A stretch of DNA of 64,000 nt from Paracoccus haematequi (GTDB lineage Bacteria; Pseudomonadota; Alphaproteobacteria; Rhodobacterales; Rhodobacteraceae). Position 1 is the first letter of the stretch. Each line of letters begins with the position of its first letter. The notes under the pieces are model-generated. The model worked only from the letters and a program-made list of their open reading frames with translations. It was not told the origin of the DNA and ran no database searches. The stretch spans positions 1-64,000 of the forward strand of contig CAMCVS010000006.1 of NCBI GenBank assembly GCA_945881965.1, written 5' to 3'. Shown here in pieces: positions 54,366-63,001 of this stretch. The translations under genes were made by a program, and so were the position numbers.

Positions 54366-54409
54366 TTTACCCAAATCCTGTGTTGGTAAAAACGTTTGTA
54401 ATACATTAC
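54366..54409. promoter_or_regulatory. AT-rich upstream region with two palindromes before the WecA-like gene
   Basis: The gap 54114-54457 holds no supported gene. Its last 150 bp are markedly AT-rich against a high-GC background. TTTACC (54366-54371) and GGTAAA (54385-54390) form an inverted repeat with a 13-bp spacer. GTAAT-AC-ATTAC at 54398-54409 is a perfect 12-bp palindrome 48 bp before the ATG. A regulated promoter for the sugar-phosphate transferase is likely; the regulator is unknown. The first part of the gap has only short hairpins (GGTTT-N6-AAACC at 54151-54166; CCTGA-N6-TCAGG at 54223-54238). Confidence 0.5.
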
Positions 54410-54457
54410 TTTTGCGGAATATATCACTAGCCGTGCAAGCCGATTTGGGCGTGGTCT

Positions 54458-55777
54458 ATGAATAATATCTATGCGTTCCTGATCTCGGCGCTGGCCGTCT
54501 ATCTGTTTATCCGCATCGCTCCCTACCAGCCGCGCCTGTCGGGACGGCGGGACGATCTGAAGGCGGTGCAATCCGCGCATACCAAACTGACCCCGCGCGT
54601 CGGTGGCGTGTCGGTGGCGATTGCGCTGGTCGCCATGCTGGCCTTGCTGCCGCCCGATGTGGCGCAGATCACCGGGCTGTTGCTGCTGGGCGCGATCCCG
54701 GTGTTTGCCTCGGGCCTGCTCGAAGATCTGGGCTATGGCATCCCGCCGCGCGGGCGGTTGATGGCGGCGTTTTCGTCCACGGCGCTCTTGATCTGGCTGT
54801 CGGGGGCTTGGATCAAGTCGCTGGGCATCATGGAAACCGATTTCATCTTTGCCAATCCGGTGGTGGGCGGGGTTTTCACGCTGCTGGTGCTGGCCGGGAT
54901 CACCAATGCCTTCAACCTGATCGACGGCATCAACGGCTTTGCCTCTGGGACGGCGATCGTGGCGGCGGTGACGCTTGGACTGATTGCGCAGGACGCGGGG
55001 CTGACAGCGATTGCCGCGCTGTCCTACATGCTGGCGGCGGCCTGTCTGGGGTTCTTCGTGTTCAACTGGCCTCGCGGATTGATCTTTATGGGCGACGGCG
55101 GGGCCTATCTGATCGGGTTCGCCCTTGGGTGGATCGGCGTCTGGATCCTGAACGCCGCGCCGGAAGTCGCGCCATGGAGCATCGTTCTGACGCTGTTCTG
55201 GCCGATTTTCGAATTTCTCTATTCCATCGTGCGCCGCACGGCGCAGGGCAAAAGCAGCATGCACCCCGACCGGATGCACATGCACCAGATCGCGATGCGC
55301 TATCTGCTGCTGACGCGCGCGCGTGACCGGGGGCGGCTGGTGGCCAACTCGACCGCCTCGGCGTTGTTGTTGCCGCTGGTGGCGATTCCGGCGGTTTGCG
55401 GCTACATCATGCGCAATCACAACGAGGTGGCGATGCTGGCCGCCATCGGGCTGGGGTTTGGCTTTATCACGTTGCGCCAGGTGCTGATCCGCAAGGCGCG
55501 CACGGCGCGGGTTTTCGGCCGGATTCAGTTCGTGTCGCTGAACGATGATGCCATCGCCGAAGACGTGTCGCCGTTTTCCGGCATCTATATTCAGGATTCG
55601 ATATCCGTGATGGTGGATATCCGCCGCGCCAGCGACAGCCGCGATTGGGTGTTGTCCACCACGGCAGACGGATCGGGCCGCAAGGTCTGGCCGGGGGTGT
55701 TCAGCAATGACGACGAGGCATGGCACGAATTCATGAGTGCCGCGCGCAAATACGGCATGGATTACATGGTTGAATAA
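54458..55777 (+). CDS. WecA/MraY-family glycan-1-phosphate transferase with C-terminal extension
   Basis: A 439-residue polytopic enzyme predicted to move a sugar-1-phosphate from a UDP-sugar to undecaprenyl phosphate at the inner membrane, starting a surface polysaccharide. Family motifs are GLLEDLGYGIPPRGR (first position Glu instead of the usual Asp), NAFNLIDGINGFASG, FMGDGGAYLIGF and the HIH-like HPDRMHMHQ loop. About ten helices end near residue 345. A soluble tail of about 95 residues follows (SLNDDAIAEDVSPFSGIYIQDSISVMVDI and onward), which is not part of the standard fold. No glycosyltransferase cluster surrounds it. Confidence 0.88.
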   Translation: MNNIYAFLISALAVYLFIRIAPYQPRLSGRRDDLKAVQSAHTKLTPRVGGVSVAIALVAMLALLPPDVAQITGLLLLGAIPVFASGLLEDLGYGIPPRGRLMAAFSSTALLIWLSGAWIKSLGIMETDFIFANPVVGGVFTLLVLAGITNAFNLIDGINGFASGTAIVAAVTLGLIAQDAGLTAIAALSYMLAAACLGFFVFNWPRGLIFMGDGGAYLIGFALGWIGVWILNAAPEVAPWSIVLTLFWPIFEFLYSIVRRTAQGKSSMHPDRMHMHQIAMRYLLLTRARDRGRLVANSTASALLLPLVAIPAVCGYIMRNHNEVAMLAAIGLGFGFITLRQVLIRKARTARVFGRIQFVSLNDDAIAEDVSPFSGIYIQDSISVMVDIRRASDSRDWVLSTTADGSGRKVWPGVFSNDDEAWHEFMSAARKYGMDYMVE

Positions 55778-55819
55778 GCGCGGCCCCGCGCCCAGCCTCG
55801 TGGCGCAGCCGCGCCGTGC

Positions 55820-57700
55820 CTATTCGCGCGGGATCGCCGCGCCGCGCATCAAGCGTTTCTGCGCCGCGATCCGGAACGGCGCGTTGGGGGCCCCATAGCC
55901 GCGATAATCCCCCCGCCGTTCGACGATCTCAAAGAACATGCCGCCCGCGAAGGGCTGCGAATAGATCTGAAAGAATTCGCCGCCCGCATCGCGGTCATAC
56001 AAGATGTGGTGCGCCCGCAGCGCCGCCACCAGATCGGGGGCCAGATCAAACCGCGACATCAGGTCCGCATAGTAATTGTCGGTCATCGGCAGAAACGCGA
56101 AACCGCGCGCCGCCAGCATCGCCGCTGTGGCGAGGATATCATCGGTGGCAAACGCCACATGTTGGACCGGCGCGCCCAGACTGTCGGCCAGAAACGCGCC
56201 CGCAAACGTCCGATGGGTTTCCGCCCCGTTCAGCGTGATCCGCAGGCCATCCCCCGCCAGCGCCTGACTGCGCACCAGCCCGTCAGGGTCGGTGACATCG
56301 ACCATGGGCGATTTCGCCATGGTAAACAGGGATGTATAGAACAGCGACCACGACAGCATCTCGCCATAGGTCATGGTCTGGGCGAAATGGTCGATGCGGG
56401 TCAAGCGCGCCCCGGTGGTCGTGGCGGGTGGCTCTGGAGTAAACTCGGCGTCCCAGACATCGGGCTGCGCGCTGTCGAGGAAATGCAGCGCGCTGCCCCC
56501 CAACCCCCGGATCGCCGGGATATCTACCTGTCCGGGGCTGAGGGGTTGGACAAAAGGTTGCGCCCCCAACGCCTGCGCGCGCGCCACGGTGTCACGCGCC
56601 GATGCCACCTCCAGCCCGATATCGCAAATGCCGGTGCCCCGCGCATGATAGACCGACCCGGCGAAATCGCCCGGTTCCTCGTTGATCAGGATGCGGATCG
56701 CGCCTTGTTGCCACAGCGCCAAGGCCTTGGTCCGGTGCCGCGCCACGGCGGCAAACCCCAGCGACGCCAGCAGCGCGCCCAGATCGCGCGCCTCGTCCCC
56801 GCGCGAGGTAAACTCCAGAAATCCGACACCCTGCACCGCGCTGCGGGCGGGGATGTCGGGCATGATCGTGGCACAGCCGGGTTCCGCGCGGCGCACATCA
56901 TCCATCAACGCTACCAGCGACCGGAACCCGTCGCGCGCCACCGGGCCGGGCAGCCCACCGCGAAACTGGTCGTTGAACACCTCAAGGCTGACCGGGCCGC
57001 GATAGCCCGCCGCCATCACGGCGCGGGTGAATGCGGTGACGTCCAGATCGCCTTCGCCCGGCATGCAGCGGAAATGGCGCGACCAATACAACAGGTCCAT
57101 CGGAATGGCGGGCGCATCGGCCAGTTGCACAAAGAATATCCTGTCGCCGGGGATGCGGCGGATGCTGTCCGGGTCCAGCCCGCGCCCCAGCGTGTGAAAG
57201 CTGTCCAGGATCAGGCCGATGTTGGCGTGATCCGCACGGCGCACGATTTCCCAGGCGTCGCGGTGATCGTTGACGTGGCGGCCCCAGGCCAGCGCCTCAT
57301 ACCCCACGCGGATGCCATGCGTTGCCGCCAACGCGCCCAGTTCGGCAAAATCATCCGCCGCGCGGTCGATGCCGCCAAGCGCCTCGGGGTGAACGGACGA
57401 ACAGACCAGCACCAGATCGGTGCCAAGTTCCCCCATCAGGTCGAACTTGCGCCGCGCGCGGTCAAAGGCGCGCCGCCGCAGCGGGCCGGGGGGCAGGCCT
57501 TCGAAATCGCGGAACGGCTGGAACAGCGTGATCTCCAGCCCCTGATCGCGGATCATCGCGCCGACGTCGCGCGGGCTGGCGGCATCTGCGATGAAATCCT
57601 GTTCAAAGATTTCCACGCCGTCGAACCCCGCCGCCGCGATGGCGTCGAGTTTTTCGCGCAGCGTGCCGGGGACGGAAACGGTGGCGATCGAGGTTTTCAT
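55820..57700 (-). CDS. quiC: 3-dehydroshikimate dehydratase (TIM-barrel plus HPPD-like domain fusion)
   Basis: A 626-residue two-domain protein. Residues 1-275 form a xylose-isomerase-like TIM barrel (MKTSIATVSVPGTLREKLDAIAAAGFDGVEIFEQDFI) with metal-ligand Glu/Asp/His residues in regions such as GYEALAWGRHVND and DSFHTLGRG. Residues about 290-620 are two VOC modules like 4-hydroxyphenylpyruvate dioxygenase (RIDHFAQTM, HVAFATDDI, FEIVERRGDYRGYGAPNAPFR). This layout matches bacterial QuiC, which dehydrates 3-dehydroshikimate to protocatechuate. The ATG overlaps the upstream shikimate dehydrogenase stop by 4 nt. Confidence 0.88.
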   Translation of the reverse strand: MKTSIATVSVPGTLREKLDAIAAAGFDGVEIFEQDFIADAASPRDVGAMIRDQGLEITLFQPFRDFEGLPPGPLRRRAFDRARRKFDLMGELGTDLVLVCSSVHPEALGGIDRAADDFAELGALAATHGIRVGYEALAWGRHVNDHRDAWEIVRRADHANIGLILDSFHTLGRGLDPDSIRRIPGDRIFFVQLADAPAIPMDLLYWSRHFRCMPGEGDLDVTAFTRAVMAAGYRGPVSLEVFNDQFRGGLPGPVARDGFRSLVALMDDVRRAEPGCATIMPDIPARSAVQGVGFLEFTSRGDEARDLGALLASLGFAAVARHRTKALALWQQGAIRILINEEPGDFAGSVYHARGTGICDIGLEVASARDTVARAQALGAQPFVQPLSPGQVDIPAIRGLGGSALHFLDSAQPDVWDAEFTPEPPATTTGARLTRIDHFAQTMTYGEMLSWSLFYTSLFTMAKSPMVDVTDPDGLVRSQALAGDGLRITLNGAETHRTFAGAFLADSLGAPVQHVAFATDDILATAAMLAARGFAFLPMTDNYYADLMSRFDLAPDLVAALRAHHILYDRDAGGEFFQIYSQPFAGGMFFEIVERRGDYRGYGAPNAPFRIAAQKRLMRGAAIPRE

Positions 57701-58551
57701 GGCACGGCCCTTGGGTCCAGCAGGTCACGGCGCAGCGCGTCCTCGTCCAGCGGCCGGTCCGTCAGATGGCCCGCGAAATGGCCCCAGGCGTGAACACCTT
57801 GGTAGAAAAACAACTCCCAGCCCGAGATGATCGCCAGCCCCGCATCGGCCGCATCGGTCAGGAATTGCGTGTCAGCGGGCGTATAGACCGCGTCGAACGC
57901 CCAGTCGGCACCGGCCATTGCCGCGCGCGGCAATGGCGTGCCAGGGTAGCCCACCATGCCCAGCGGCGTGCAATTGACCAGCCCCGCCGCGCCCTGCGCG
58001 GCGGCCCCTGCATCCTCATGCAGCGTCACGCGCAGCGCTGGTGCCACCGGCGCCAGCGCGGTGGCCAAGGCCAAGGCCTTGGCCGCGTCCCGATCCACCA
58101 GCCGCAGGTCGGTGCAGCCCAGCCGCGCCAGGCCGAAGGCCACGGCGCGGCCCACACCCCCCGCGCCGATCATCAGCACCGGCCCCGCAGGGGCCGCCCC
58201 CTGGACGCGGCCATAGGCCGCCATGAACCCGCTGTGATCGGTGTTGAACCCCTTCGGCCCTTCAGGGCCGAAGATCACCGTATTCACCGCCCCCATCGCC
58301 ACCACGCCCGGATCGTCGATCCCGATCAGCGCTGTTACCCGTTCCTTGTAGGGATAGGTCACGTTCACGCCACGATACCCCCCGGCCATGGCGCGCGCGA
58401 ACACCGCCGCGAAAGTCTCGCCCGTCGCGGGCGGCACCAGCCGGTCATAGCGCACGTCGATGCCGTTCTGCGCCCCCGCCAACCGGTGCAGCAGGGGCGA
58501 ACGCGACGCCGCGATGTTGTCGCCGATCAGGCCCAGCAGCAGCATGGTCAT
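57697..58551 (-). CDS. Shikimate/quinate dehydrogenase (NAD-type AroE homologue)
   Basis: A 284-residue shikimate dehydrogenase-family enzyme. The substrate motif is SRSPLLHRLAG, the catalytic Lys is in NVTYPYKERV and the paired Asn/Asp are in GFNTDHSGFM. The Rossmann motif GAGGVGRAVAFGLARLG is followed by LRLVDRDAAKA. The Asp after the second strand (where biosynthetic AroE has the NRT motif that binds NADP phosphate) points to NAD and so to catabolic oxidation. It overlaps tctA upstream and quiC downstream by 4 nt each, so shikimate oxidation and dehydration are tightly coupled. Confidence 0.9.
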   Translation of the reverse strand: MTMLLLGLIGDNIAASRSPLLHRLAGAQNGIDVRYDRLVPPATGETFAAVFARAMAGGYRGVNVTYPYKERVTALIGIDDPGVVAMGAVNTVIFGPEGPKGFNTDHSGFMAAYGRVQGAAPAGPVLMIGAGGVGRAVAFGLARLGCTDLRLVDRDAAKALALATALAPVAPALRVTLHEDAGAAAQGAAGLVNCTPLGMVGYPGTPLPRAAMAGADWAFDAVYTPADTQFLTDAADAGLAIISGWELFFYQGVHAWGHFAGHLTDRPLDEDALRRDLLDPRAVP

Positions 58552-60044
58552 GCAGCCTTCTTGCGGAACACCAGGCCCCACAGCGGGGTCTTGGCCAGAA
58601 AGATCAGCACGACGGACGCAAACAGCACCAGCGACAGCGGGCTGGCCAGCGTGCCTTTCAGCAGCATCCAGAGGTTTTCCTGATCCGAGATGATGGCGCG
58701 TCGCCAGTTGTCGTCCAACAGCCGCGACAGGATCACGCCCAAAATCACCGGGCCCAGCGGATAGCCATACAGCTTCATGAAATAGCCGAACACGCCAAAG
58801 CCCAGCATCCAATAGACGTCCGTCAGGCTGTTGCCGACGGCATAGGCCCCCACGATGGACAACAACAGGATCACCGGCAGCAGCACCGCGCGCGGCATTT
58901 CGACGATCTTGACGAAGGCCTTGATCCCGGTCAGCCCGAAAATCAGCATGAATACATTGGCCAGCGTCAGCGCGCTTACGATGAACCAGAACATGTCGGG
59001 CTGTTCGATCATCAGCATCGGGCCGGGGTTCAGCCCGTGAATGAACAGCGCCCCGATCATGATCGCCGTCACCGCATCGCCGGGGATGCCCAGCGTGAGC
59101 ATCGGGATGAACGCCCCACCGACAGCGGCGTTGTTCGCGGTTTCGGGGGCGACCAGCCCCTCGATGGCACCCTTGCCGAAGGGCACCTCGGGGTTGCGGG
59201 TGACGCGGGTGGCGTGGTCATAGGCGATCAGCGCCGCGATATCGCCCCCGGTGCCCGGCAGCGCGCCGATGATCGTGCCGATGGACGAGGTTTGCAACCC
59301 CAGTGGCAGATGCTTGCGCACCTGCGCCCAGGACGGCACGATGCGGCTGATCTTTTGCTTCACCGACGGGGTGTTGACGGTGTGCAACTGCATCAGACCT
59401 TCGGAAATGCCGAACATCCCGATCATCACGGCGACGAACGACACCCCCGCCCGCAACCCGTCGGTGCCAAAGGTGAAGCGTTCGGTATAGGTCAGCGGGT
59501 CCATCCCCACCGAACCCAGCCCCACACCCAAAGCACCCGCAAAGATGCCCTTGACCAGGCTTTCGCCCGACAGTGACCCCACCAGCAGGATGCCCAGCAC
59601 ACCCAGCAGGAAATAGTCGCGCGGCTGGAACCGGATCGCGAAATCCGACAGCAGCGGCGCAAACACCGCCAGCGCGATGATCCCGATGAACCCGCCGATG
59701 AACGACACCACGGTGACGATGCCGATCGCCTCGCCCGCCTTGCCCTGTTGCGCCATCGGATAGCCGTCCAGCGCGGTGGCAATCGCCGCCGGAGCACCGG
59801 GGATGTTCAACAAAATCGCTGTGCGCGACCCGCCATAGACGCCGCCCATGTAGATGCCGATCATCAGGGCGAGGGCGGGATAGACCTCCCATGAAAAAGT
59901 GAACGAGATCAGGATCGACACCGCCATCGTCACCGACAGGCCGGGAATGGCACCGACATAGATGCCGGCAAAAGTGCCAATAGCGATCAGCGCCAGCAGT
60001 TTCAGGTCAAGGATCGGGACCAGCAGGCTGTTCAGGATGTCCAT
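58548..60044 (-). CDS. Tripartite tricarboxylate transporter large permease TctA
   Basis: A 498-residue permease with about twelve helices, the large membrane subunit of a TTT-family importer. Signatures are GTFAGIYVGAIPGLSVTMAVSILISFTFSW near the N-terminus, GIYMGGVYGGSRTAILLNIPGAPAAIATALDGYPMA and IGALPGTGGDIAALIAYDHATRVTRNPE. The substrate is not encoded by the family; linkage to shikimate genes suggests shikimate or a related hydroaromatic acid. It starts 1 nt after the tctB stop. Confidence 0.93.
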   Translation of the reverse strand: MDILNSLLVPILDLKLLALIAIGTFAGIYVGAIPGLSVTMAVSILISFTFSWEVYPALALMIGIYMGGVYGGSRTAILLNIPGAPAAIATALDGYPMAQQGKAGEAIGIVTVVSFIGGFIGIIALAVFAPLLSDFAIRFQPRDYFLLGVLGILLVGSLSGESLVKGIFAGALGVGLGSVGMDPLTYTERFTFGTDGLRAGVSFVAVMIGMFGISEGLMQLHTVNTPSVKQKISRIVPSWAQVRKHLPLGLQTSSIGTIIGALPGTGGDIAALIAYDHATRVTRNPEVPFGKGAIEGLVAPETANNAAVGGAFIPMLTLGIPGDAVTAIMIGALFIHGLNPGPMLMIEQPDMFWFIVSALTLANVFMLIFGLTGIKAFVKIVEMPRAVLLPVILLLSIVGAYAVGNSLTDVYWMLGFGVFGYFMKLYGYPLGPVILGVILSRLLDDNWRRAIISDQENLWMLLKGTLASPLSLVLFASVVLIFLAKTPLWGLVFRKKAA

Positions 60045-60045
60045 G

Positions 60046-60561
60046 TCAGTTGCCCTTTCCGGCGAACAGCGCCTTGATCCAGGCCAGGATTTCGCCCTCG
60101 GGAACGATCCCCGGAGGCATCAGCACGGTGAACACCACGCGGAACAAGAGATAGATGAGCGCGACCGTAGCCAGTGAAATCAGTGCCGCGCGCGGCAGGC
60201 TGTAGCCCGCCAGAAAGCGGATCAGCACGGTCAAAAACAGGAACGACGTGGGCAGGAACCCCAGCGGCTTCAGCAGCAGCGCATAGGCTCCGACCATCGC
60301 GATGGTCACGACCACCGGCATCGGCAGGATGTCGCGCGCCACGGTTTCGCTGGTCTGCGCGGGTTTGCGCAGGGTGTCGCGCAGGATCAGCAGGCCGCAG
60401 ACCGCCATGACCGCCGTCGTCACCAGTGGCACCGCACCGGGGGACGACAACGCCTCGAACCCGGCGATGCCATAGGCGGACCACAAGAGGAACAGGCTGC
60501 CCCCGACCATCGCCAGGGTAAAGATCAGCTCGCCCGGCCGTCTTGGTGGTTGTGATTGCAT
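60046..60561 (-). CDS. Tripartite tricarboxylate transporter small permease TctB
   Basis: A 171-residue four-helix membrane protein, the small subunit of the TTT importer. Segments are GELIFTLAMVGGSLFLLWSAYGI and VVTIAMVGAYALLLKPLGFLPTSFLFLTVLIRFLAGY, the TctB signature with its conserved G-F-L-P-T. The start is the ATG complementary to 60559-60561; a TTG- or ATG-initiated extension upstream is unlikely. A strong terminator-like hairpin separates it from tctC. Confidence 0.9.
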   Translation of the reverse strand: MQSQPPRRPGELIFTLAMVGGSLFLLWSAYGIAGFEALSSPGAVPLVTTAVMAVCGLLILRDTLRKPAQTSETVARDILPMPVVVTIAMVGAYALLLKPLGFLPTSFLFLTVLIRFLAGYSLPRAALISLATVALIYLLFRVVFTVLMPPGIVPEGEILAWIKALFAGKGN

Positions 60562-60629
60562 GGCTGTCCCCTCCCCAGGGTGCGGATTGGCCTGCGCATA
60601 GCGGTCTATGGCCATGCCGTCTGGAATTG

Positions 60630-60666
60630 AAAACGCCGCCCCGATTGCGAGGAAAGGGGGCGGCGT
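60630..60666 (-). terminator. Intrinsic terminator between tctC and tctB
   Basis: On the minus strand ACGCCGCCCC pairs with GGGGCGGCGT over 10 bp (arms at 60657-60666 and 60633-60642, 14-nt loop), followed by TTT and then CAATT. It lies 54 nt after the tctC stop. It probably attenuates transcription so that the binding protein is made in excess over the permeases and enzymes. Confidence 0.75.
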
Positions 60667-60720
60667 CCGATTATTCAGTCTCAGGTTCAGCTTGTGGCTG
60701 ACCCGATTGCGGCTGTGGCC

Positions 60721-61716
60721 TCAGGGCTTGGTGATGCCGAAATCGGCGGGCGATGCCTTGGTCAGGCCAGCTTCGTGGATCAGCCAGGTGGTGGTGGACT
60801 GCCATTCGGTCAGGAACGCCTGCGCCGCGTCCCCCGACAGCGACAGCATCTTGAACCCGCGCGCGTCGATCAGGGCGGTGAAATCGGGGTTCTTGGTCGC
60901 TTCGGCATAGGCACCGACCAGCTTGGCCACCACGTCATCGGGGGTGCCTTTTTTCACGAACACGCCAAAGAACGGGCCCCAGGGCAGCATTTCGGCGAAT
61001 TCGGGATTGGTCGAAACAATGGTGGGCACGTCGGGCAGTTGCGGCGCACCGGCAACGTCGAAGATCGCGATGGGCTTCATCTTGCCGCCCTTGATCGCCT
61101 CGATCGCGGCACCCAGCACGGCGGGCATCACGTCGATGGCGGCCCCCTGCAACGCGGTCAGGGCGGGGCCGTCGCCGTCATAGGGCACATAGGTCACGTC
61201 AATGGGCGTCTTGGAATTGATCATCGCGGTGACGACCGACGGCAGGCCGCCCGGCCCGGTCGAGCCGAATTTCACCGCCTTGGGGTTGGCGTTGATATAG
61301 GCGATCATCTCCGGAAAGGTGTTGAACGGCGCATCGGGACGGGCCACCAGAATCGGCGTGCCGCGGGCCAGAATGTTGACCGGGACGAAATCGGAATAAT
61401 CCTTGTCGCCCAGTTTCATCACCTTGTAGAGCAGCGGGTTTTCCGCGCCGAAGAGCACAGTGTAACCGTCTGCATCGGCATCCGCGACCTTGTTCAGGCC
61501 GATGGCCCCCACGCCGCCGGTGACGTTCTGCATCACGATGCTGCCACCCAGCAGCTTTTCGGCATGCGGCGTGACCGCGCGCGCCACCGTGTCGGTGGAC
61601 CCGCCGGCACCCCATTGGATGATGCCTTGGATTTCCTTGGCCGGATAGGTCTGCGCCGATGCACCACCCATGCCCAAAAGCAGCGCCGCAACGGCGCCGA
61701 TGACGTATTGTTTCAT
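60721..61716 (-). CDS. Tripartite tricarboxylate transporter substrate-binding protein TctC (Bug family)
   Basis: A 331-residue periplasmic binding protein. The signal peptide at residues 1-21 ends SAQ. The mature part follows the Bug/TctC pattern: YPAKEIQGIIQWGAGGSTDTVARAVTPHAEKLLGGSIVMQNVTGGVGAIGLNKVADADADGYT, and PDVPTIVSTNPEFAEMLPWGPFFGVFVKKGTPDDVV near the C-terminus. The start is the ATG complementary to 61714-61716 with GGGAGGA upstream. It lies 112 nt after the LysR gene on the same strand. Confidence 0.93.
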   Translation of the reverse strand: MKQYVIGAVAALLLGMGGASAQTYPAKEIQGIIQWGAGGSTDTVARAVTPHAEKLLGGSIVMQNVTGGVGAIGLNKVADADADGYTVLFGAENPLLYKVMKLGDKDYSDFVPVNILARGTPILVARPDAPFNTFPEMIAYINANPKAVKFGSTGPGGLPSVVTAMINSKTPIDVTYVPYDGDGPALTALQGAAIDVMPAVLGAAIEAIKGGKMKPIAIFDVAGAPQLPDVPTIVSTNPEFAEMLPWGPFFGVFVKKGTPDDVVAKLVGAYAEATKNPDFTALIDARGFKMLSLSGDAAQAFLTEWQSTTTWLIHEAGLTKASPADFGITKP

Positions 61717-61828
61717 GATCGTCCTCCCAAACGTCGCGGATCGTTCTGTTCTGATCCGTCGCCGCACAGATTGATGACATGCGCAGCCTAACGTCAAATA
61801 CCATTTTTGCCCGAACCGTAACGCGATG

Positions 61829-62752
61829 TTAATCTGACTGCGGATCGGTCCAATGCACATGCGCCTCGGTCAACTCGCGGCGGAACTGGCGGATGGTGAA
61901 CTCGGCGAATGTGGACAGGCCGCGCCCTGTCTTGGTGACAACATAGGTGGTGATGGTGCCACCTTCGGCCAGCGGGCGGCGCACCAGCCCCGGCATGTAC
62001 ACCTCGGCCACGGCAAATTCGTCGATCAACGCCACGCCCAACCCGTGCCGCACCAGGCTGACCACCGTCTGCGCGAACCGCCCCCGCATCGAATGACGCG
62101 GCACGATGCCCGCGTCATGGAACGGCCGCGCCAGGATCGCGCCATAGGGGTCGGACGGGTCGATCCCGATCAGCGGTTCCTGCGCCAGATCGCGGATCGA
62201 CACGCTGCGTTGCGCGGCCAGGGGATGCCCCGCAGGCAGGATCGCCACAATCTGCCCCAGCGCGATTTCCGCGCTGTCGATGCCGGGGTTGCGCACGGGC
62301 GAGCTCATGATGACGAACTCGCCACGCTCCAGCAGCAGATAATCCAGCGTCTCTTCGATCTTCAGGATGTTCAGGTCGATGAACAGGTCCGGGTAATGTT
62401 TGCGCACGGTGCGGATCACGCGGGCGGCGACGAATTGCGCGACCGATGGGGCAGACGCAAAGGCCAGCCGCACATCCTCGCCCTTGTGCAGGCTGTCCAG
62501 CGCGATTTGCAGGTTCTCGACGCCCTTGTAGACCTCGCGCACCTGATCAAACACCGCCCCCGCCGCCACCGACGGCACGAACAATCCGGCGCGGCGTTCG
62601 AACAGGCGGATCCCCAGCGTTTCTTCGGTATGCTTGATCAGGCGCGAAATGCCGGGGGCAGACACGCCCAGATGTTCGGCAGCCCCGTTGATCGTGCCGC
62701 GCAGCATGACGGCGCGGATGACCTCGATCTGGCGCAGGGTAATTTCACGCAT
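61829..62752 (-). CDS. LysR-family transcriptional regulator
   Basis: A 307-residue regulator with the winged helix at residues 3-62 (LRQIEVIRAVMLRGTINGAAEHLGVSAPGISRLIKHTEETLGIRLFERRAG) and a periplasmic-binding-protein-like effector domain after about residue 90. It lies directly upstream of tctC in the same direction, so it is the likely local regulator of the transport and shikimate genes, probably responding to the imported acid or a pathway intermediate. The inducer is not determinable from sequence. Confidence 0.92.
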   Translation of the reverse strand: MREITLRQIEVIRAVMLRGTINGAAEHLGVSAPGISRLIKHTEETLGIRLFERRAGLFVPSVAAGAVFDQVREVYKGVENLQIALDSLHKGEDVRLAFASAPSVAQFVAARVIRTVRKHYPDLFIDLNILKIEETLDYLLLERGEFVIMSSPVRNPGIDSAEIALGQIVAILPAGHPLAAQRSVSIRDLAQEPLIGIDPSDPYGAILARPFHDAGIVPRHSMRGRFAQTVVSLVRHGLGVALIDEFAVAEVYMPGLVRRPLAEGGTITTYVVTKTGRGLSTFAEFTIRQFRRELTEAHVHWTDPQSD

Positions 62753-62886
62753 GACGGCCTCGCTTGATCCAGATTAACACAAGGTTCCGCCGCGCGCGAT
62801 ATCGGTTGCCTGGGTTAAGGGCTGTTGCCCGTAGTTTCAGCGGCAGATCTGGTAGCGCCGGGTTTCATCGGCCACGTCACGAAACT

Positions 62887-62900
62887 GTCACCGGGGTGAC
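62887..62900. promoter_or_regulatory. Short inverted repeat in the lysR/fabI divergent region
   Basis: GTCACC-GG-GGTGAC is a perfect inverted repeat in the 249-bp gap between the divergent LysR and FabI-like genes, 102 bp before the latter. It may be an operator. The rest of the gap showed no recognisable feature. Confidence 0.35.
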
Positions 62901-63001
62901 GCCGGTATGCAATGCGGCACCGTAGACTACGCCGTTGACGCGACCGGACCACTTTGCGCCGAATCGCTTTTGCCCTGTGACCGCTGAAAAGGGGATACGC
63001 C

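Noticed and set aside
55778-55819. Terminator between the convergent WecA-like and quiC genes
   Set aside because: Only short 5-bp GC stems with no T-run were found, not better than expected for this base composition.
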